Source of the DNA: Streptomyces sp. NBC_01268
GTDB lineage: Bacteria; Actinomycetota; Actinomycetes; Streptomycetales; Streptomycetaceae
DNA length: 64,000 nucleotides
Direction: 5' to 3'
Assembly: GCF_036240795.1 (NCBI RefSeq)
Contig: NZ_CP108454.1
Location: 4,216,001-4,280,000 of the forward strand
The notes beneath the pieces are model-generated. The model searched no databases, was not told where the DNA came from, and saw nothing but the letters and a program-made list of their open reading frames with translations. Positions 59,633-64,000 of the stretch are shown here, piece after piece; within the stretch, counting starts at the first letter, position 1; every line of letters begins with the position of its first letter. A program made the position numbers and the translations under genes.

Positions 59633-60592
59633 TCACCCCTTTGCGAAGCGTTCGAGGGCCGTGAGCACGTGCGTACGGGTCTCCTCGCCGCCCATGTGCC
59701 CGGCGTTCTCCACGACGTGCAGCTCGGCGTCCGGCCAGGCCCGGGACAGCTCCCAGGCGGTGCCGAGCGGCCCGGCCATGTCGAGTCGGCCGTGCACCAG
59801 GACGCCGGGGATGCCGGCCAGCCGGTGCGCGCCCCTGATCAGGGCGCCCTCGTCCAGGAAGGCGCCGTGCGCGAAGTAGTGGGAGCAGATCCGCACGAAA
59901 GCGAGCCGGGTGGCGTCGACCCGGTCGGTGTACGGGGTGCCCTGCCCCTCCATCGACAGTACGGCGTCCTCCCAGGTGCACCAGTCGGCCGCGGCCTTCT
60001 CCCGTACGGCGGGGTCGGGGTGGTTCAGCAGGGCGGCGTAGGCGCTGACGAGCTCGGCGGACGTGCCGGCCCCTCCCGCCTCGCCCGCCCCCGCGCGGAA
60101 GCGGTCGTGGGCCTCGGGGAAGAAGCGGCCGGCGCCCTCGTACAGCCAGGCGATCTCGGAGCGGCGGGTGGTCGTGACGGCGGAGATGACGATCTCGCTC
60201 ACGCGCTCCGGGTGGGCCTGCGCGTAGGCCAGGATCAGCGTGGAGCCCCAGGAGCCGCCGTACAGCAGCCAGCGGTCGACGCCGAGGTGGATCCGGAGCC
60301 GTTCCATGTCGGCGACCAGGTGGGCGGTGGTGTTGACCGACAGGTCGGCGGCCGGGTCGCTCGCGTGCGGGGTGGAGCGCCCGCAGCCGCGCTGGTCGAA
60401 CTGGACGATCCGGTACCGCTCGGGGTCGAAGAGCCGCCGCGACCCGGGCGAGGACCCGGAGCCCGGCCCGCCGTGCACGACGAGCGCGGGCTTGCCTTCC
60501 GGGTTGCCGGCGACGGACCAGTGCACGTGGTTGCCGTCGCCGACGTCGAGCAGGCCTTCGGCGTACGGGGGGATGTCGTTGTGGGCGCGCAT
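59633..60592 (-). CDS. Proline iminopeptidase (alpha/beta hydrolase)
   Basis: A 319-residue S33-family peptidase; ATG 60592 leaves a 10-base gap to the upstream stop. HGGPGSGSSPGSRRLFDP is the HGGPG oxyanion loop, FDQRGCGRSTPHA is family-specific, YGGSWGSTLILAYAQ contains the nucleophile (GGSWGS) and VENAGHMGGE the His. It removes N-terminal proline from peptides. It is in the same strand direction as the next small hydrolase. Confidence 0.88.
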   Translation of the reverse strand: MRAHNDIPPYAEGLLDVGDGNHVHWSVAGNPEGKPALVVHGGPGSGSSPGSRRLFDPERYRIVQFDQRGCGRSTPHASDPAADLSVNTTAHLVADMERLRIHLGVDRWLLYGGSWGSTLILAYAQAHPERVSEIVISAVTTTRRSEIAWLYEGAGRFFPEAHDRFRAGAGEAGGAGTSAELVSAYAALLNHPDPAVREKAAADWCTWEDAVLSMEGQGTPYTDRVDATRLAFVRICSHYFAHGAFLDEGALIRGAHRLAGIPGVLVHGRLDMAGPLGTAWELSRAWPDAELHVVENAGHMGGEETRTHVLTALERFAKG

Positions 60593-60602
60593 CCGCCCGA
60601 CG

Positions 60603-61178
60603 CTAGCGGTTGGCACCCACCCGGACCGAGGGGTTTTCGCACCACTCCAGGACCGAGGGCCAGGCCCCGTACCCGGAGTCCGGGGTCAGATGGGCCCCGC
60701 CGGGCACCTCGTCCATGGCGAGGCCGAGCGGGGTGCCGTAGTGCGTGTCGGCGCCCTCGGGGCAGTACGGGTCGCTGGCCGCCCAGACGAGCCGGGCGGG
60801 CGCCTTCAGGCGGACGGCGCCGAGGTCGAGCCCGTCGGCGAAGCCGGCGATCTCCGGGAGGGAGGCGGTGACGCCGGGGGAGGGCGGCGCGACGAGCAGC
60901 ACCCGGTCCGCGTCCGGCACCCGGCCGGCCGCCGCGGCCCGCAGCCACAGCAGGACGCCCAGGCTGTGCGCGAGGACCACGAACCCGCCCTCGGCGGGCC
61001 GTCTCCCGTGCTCCTCCAGGGCGTCCAGCCAGTCGGCGAGCACCGGCGCGTCCGGCTCGGGGAGCTGCGGATAGCGCACCTCGTGCCCGCGCTCGCGCAG
61101 CGCGCCGGCCAGCCAGTGGTGCCAGTGGCCGGGCGGACGGTGGTTCTGGTAGCCGTGCAGGATCAGATACGTCGTCAT
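60603..61178 (-). CDS. RBBP9/YdeN-family serine hydrolase
   Basis: A 191-residue compact hydrolase. LILHGYQNHRPPGHWHHWL is typical of this family, VVLAHSLGVLLWLRA has the nucleophile Ser (AHSLG), and VPGGAHLTPDSGYG gives the His. These are small esterase-like proteins. It precedes the iminopeptidase gene by 10 bases, probably one transcript. Confidence 0.85.
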   Translation of the reverse strand: MTTYLILHGYQNHRPPGHWHHWLAGALRERGHEVRYPQLPEPDAPVLADWLDALEEHGRRPAEGGFVVLAHSLGVLLWLRAAAAGRVPDADRVLLVAPPSPGVTASLPEIAGFADGLDLGAVRLKAPARLVWAASDPYCPEGADTHYGTPLGLAMDEVPGGAHLTPDSGYGAWPSVLEWCENPSVRVGANR

Positions 61179-61264
61179 GGCGCCGATCGTGCGTCCTGGG
61201 CGCGCGATCGGTCCACCAGCGTCCAGGGGGCGGTCGCCCGAGCGGTCGCCGGGGCGGTCCGGGC

Positions 61265-61912
61265 TCAGCGCGGAACGGGAGTCTGCAGCCGTATCAACTG
61301 CCGCATCCCCGACTTGAGCTCACCGGCGGAGAGCTCCTTGTCCACCGAGAGGTGGTGGATCAGGCTCGGCGAGAACGGCGCGAGCAGCAGGTGCGCGAGG
61401 AGCGCGGCGTTGAACTCGGGGCGGGCCTGGCCGATCAGCAGCGTCAGGTGCAGGTGCATGGCGAGGTAGGCGCCGTTGCCGTAGCGGGCCACGGGCCCGG
61501 CGGTCTGGGCGGCGAGCAGGATCTCGCGCTGCTCGACGGACCGGTCGACGAGTGCGTCGAGGAAGGCGTCGAGCCGCTCGTCGGCGGGGGCGCCCGGGCC
61601 GAGCGGCGGCGGACCATTCAGGTACGCCTCCTGGAACTGCCGCTCGCGGTCGTCGAGGAGTGCCAGGAGCAGCTGGGCGACGTCGCCGAAGCGGCGGTAG
61701 ACGGTGCCGACGCCTATGCAGCTGGCGTGGGCGACCTGGTTCATGGTGACGGCCTCGGGGCCTTCCTCGGCGACGATCCGGGCGGCGGCATCGAGGATCT
61801 TGCGCCGGTTCCGGGCGGCGTCGGCGCGCTCGGGCGGCGGGCCTCCTGCGATCGGCAGCAAGTTGAGCATCGGCGCCGACCCGTCTCTGGCCTGCGGATT
61901 CTTCGTGCTCAT
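61265..61912 (-). CDS. TetR-family regulator of wrbA
   Basis: A 215-residue TetR protein with RNRRKILDAAARIVAEEGPE and the HTH QVAHASCIGVGTVYRRFGDV, followed by a C-terminal domain with VEQREILLAAQTAGPVARYG. It is divergent from wrbA and two exact operator-like palindromes lie in the shared promoter, so it almost certainly represses both genes. A cysteine in the HTH recognition region (ASCIG) is unusual and might make it redox-sensitive; speculation. Confidence 0.88.
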   Translation of the reverse strand: MSTKNPQARDGSAPMLNLLPIAGGPPPERADAARNRRKILDAAARIVAEEGPEAVTMNQVAHASCIGVGTVYRRFGDVAQLLLALLDDRERQFQEAYLNGPPPLGPGAPADERLDAFLDALVDRSVEQREILLAAQTAGPVARYGNGAYLAMHLHLTLLIGQARPEFNAALLAHLLLAPFSPSLIHHLSVDKELSAGELKSGMRQLIRLQTPVPR

Positions 61913-61984
61913 CTGCGACTGCCTCCCTAGTGGCGCACTTCCCCCTCGGTCCGTTCCAGGCCACGAGCATAACGTTCCCCTTGC

Positions 61985-62043
61985 GAATCGGATAGCTGTC
62001 CGCTTAGCCTCGGAGAGTCGAATCGGAAAGCAATCCGCTTAGC
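61985..62043. promoter_or_regulatory. Two operator copies between tetR and wrbA
   Basis: A 24-base block beginning GAATCGGA and ending TCCGCTTAGC occurs at 61985-62008 and 62020-62043, differing at three central positions. Each has an inverted CGGA/TCCG pair. The copies are 35 bases apart and end 18 bases before wrbA. Confidence 0.75.
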
Positions 62044-62061
62044 TCGATCGAGGAGCCCGCC

Positions 62062-62670
62062 ATGTCCGTCAAGGTCGCCGTCGTCTACTACTCGTCCACG
62101 GGGAACGTGCACCAGCTCGCCCAGGCCGTCGCCGAGGGCGCCGAGAAGGCCGGCGCGGAGGTCCGCCTCCGCCGGGTCCCCGAGCTCGCCCCCGACGCGG
62201 CCATCGACGCGAACCCGGCCTGGCGCGCGCACGTCGAGGCGTCCGCCGATGTCGAGATCGCCACTCTCGAGGACCTGGAGTGGGCGGACGCGTACGCGCT
62301 CGGCTCGCCGACCCGCTTCGGCAACGTCGCCGCCCAGCTCAAGCAGTACATCGACACCGCGGGCGGCCTGTGGCAGCAGGGCGTCCTGGCGGACAAGCCG
62401 GCCACCGGCTTCACCAGCGCGTACAACACGCACGGCGGCAACGAGTCGACGCTGCTCGCGCTCTACAACACGTTCCACCACTGGGGCTCGGTCATCGTCT
62501 CCCCCGGCTTCACGGACCCGTCCGTGTACGCGGCCGGCGGCAACCCCTACGGCACCTCGCACGCGAGCACCAACGGCGCCCCCGAGGAGAACGTCCTCGC
62601 GGCCGCCCGCCACCAGGGCGAGCGCCTCGCGAAGATCGCCAAGCGCCTGAAGGGCCTCGCGGACGCCTGA
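62062..62670 (+). CDS. wrbA: NAD(P)H:quinone oxidoreductase WrbA
   Basis: A 202-residue flavodoxin-like protein from ATG 62062 (GAGGAG upstream). VVYYSSTGNVHQLA is the FMN phosphate loop; SPTRFGNVAAQLKQYIDTAGG and TSAYNTHGGNESTLLAL are WrbA motifs. It reduces quinones by two electrons, avoiding semiquinone radicals. Induction by quinone-like compounds through the adjacent TetR protein is likely. Confidence 0.92.
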   Translation: MSVKVAVVYYSSTGNVHQLAQAVAEGAEKAGAEVRLRRVPELAPDAAIDANPAWRAHVEASADVEIATLEDLEWADAYALGSPTRFGNVAAQLKQYIDTAGGLWQQGVLADKPATGFTSAYNTHGGNESTLLALYNTFHHWGSVIVSPGFTDPSVYAAGGNPYGTSHASTNGAPEENVLAAARHQGERLAKIAKRLKGLADA

Positions 62671-62684
62671 CCGGCGGCGCGCGG

Positions 62685-62756
62685 AACGAGAGGTGCCGCG
62701 GTGCGAGACGTCCCGCGGGATGAGGAGTGCCGCGGTATGAGACGTCCCGCGGAATG
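62685..62756. repeat. 36-base tandem duplication after wrbA
   Basis: A unit containing GTGCCGCGGT, GAGACGTCCCGCGG and ATGAG is present twice in direct order just before the terminator. Confidence 0.55.
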
Positions 62757-62794
62757 AGAAGTACCCCCGGAGCGACACCTCCGGGGGTACTTCT
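62757..62794. terminator. Bidirectional terminator
   Basis: A perfect 16-bp inverted repeat, AGAAGTACCCCCGGAG and complement (62757-62772 with 62779-62794), has a six-base loop between the convergent wrbA and CsoR-type genes. Confidence 0.8.
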
Positions 62795-62848
62795 GTGCGT
62801 GCGCCTGTGCGTGCGCCCGCGTCGCGTTCTCCGCGCGGCCCCTCGGGC

Positions 62849-63887
<1,039 letters not shown>

Positions 63888-63905
63888 GGGGTCAGCGTAC
63901 CGAGA

Positions 63906-63955
63906 AACTGAACTGCACCGTTGAGTTCATGTGTACTGTGCCGTACAGTTCAGTT
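63906..63955. promoter_or_regulatory. Operator between TetR gene and divergent gene
   Basis: AACTGAACTG (63906-63915) and its exact inverse, CAGTTCAGTT (63946-63955), flank a further AGTTCA half-site. This is a wide operator that touches the start of the rightward gene. Confidence 0.65.
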
Positions 63956-64000
63956 ATGACGGCTCACCCGGACGTCCACGTCCCCCTCCCGCCCCCTGCC
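63956..64000 (+). CDS. Start of a divergent gene cut by the window edge
   Basis: ATG 63956 opens a frame reading MTAHPDVHVPLPPPA up to the last base. Only 15 codons are seen. The short polar, Pro-rich start and the TetR partner fit the first residues of an exporter (for example MFS), but the product cannot be identified from this. Confidence 0.45.
   Translation, partial: MTAHPDVHVPLPPPA

Overview
High-GC DNA with GTG/TTG starts, chains of genes overlapping by 4 bases, and DHA2 exporters, TetR regulators, a subtilisin inhibitor and a sigF-sigN-tRNA-tadA-upp order point to a Streptomyces chromosome. The order sigF, sigN, tRNA-Ser(CGA), tadA, upp, LytR_C, HerA-like ATPase resembles the sigN/sigF neighbourhood known from S. 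coelicolor.

Region 1 (1-8727) is the right end of an integrated conjugative element of the pSAM2/AICE kind. A leftward operon of small transfer/maintenance genes (DUF6284, DUF2637 coiled-coil membrane protein, RRQRL-type zinc protein, DUF3307, Spd-like protein) is joined by translation-coupling GTGA overlaps and runs off the left edge, where replication, Tra and integrase genes would be expected. To its right lies cargo: an HTH/sensor-like protein paired with a PP2C-type phosphatase, downstream of a striking G7 inverted repeat, and an unrecognised protein paired with an Xre-ImmA/IrrE metallopeptidase, with visibly less GC-rich codon use. The element ends in the 3' half of a tRNA-Ser(UGA) followed by the original tRNA terminator, which marks the attachment site.

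Region 2 (8728-23600): a small secreted protein; a five-gene operon matching the ChsE1-ChsE2-ChsH1-ChsH2-Ltp2 set for steroid side-chain shortening; a DUF1906 secreted hydrolase-like protein; a SigE-family sigma factor; an acyl-CoA synthetase behind an 18-bp palindrome; a very large PAS/receiver protein whose kinase has lost its histidine; a subtilisin inhibitor; and tRNA-Ser(GCU).

Region 3 (23600-44500): tRNA-Arg(ACG), small membrane and secreted proteins, a GGCT-like protein, a BRO-N protein, DUF2797, a monooxygenase-amidohydrolase pair, a two-component system with two glycosyltransferases, two drug-exporter/regulator modules (TetR-MFS and MarR-MFS), a 1.26-kb long inverted repeat without genes, an AlkD-like repair protein and a PLP enzyme.

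Region 4 (44500-64000): a DUF397/DUF5753-Xre pair, TetR-hydrolase pair, a wall-spanning lipoprotein, sigma factors SigF and SigN, tRNA-Ser(CGA), TadA (whose substrate tRNA-Arg(ACG) is encoded in this window), upp, a HerA-like ATPase, an M28 aminopeptidase, a DNA glycosylase, hydrolases, a TetR-WrbA pair with two operator copies, a CsoR/CstR-type repressor without the copper histidine, and a TetR gene with a divergent gene cut by the right edge. Many regulator genes here have clear inverted-repeat operators, and short tandem repeats occur both between genes and inside poorly conserved linkers of proteins.
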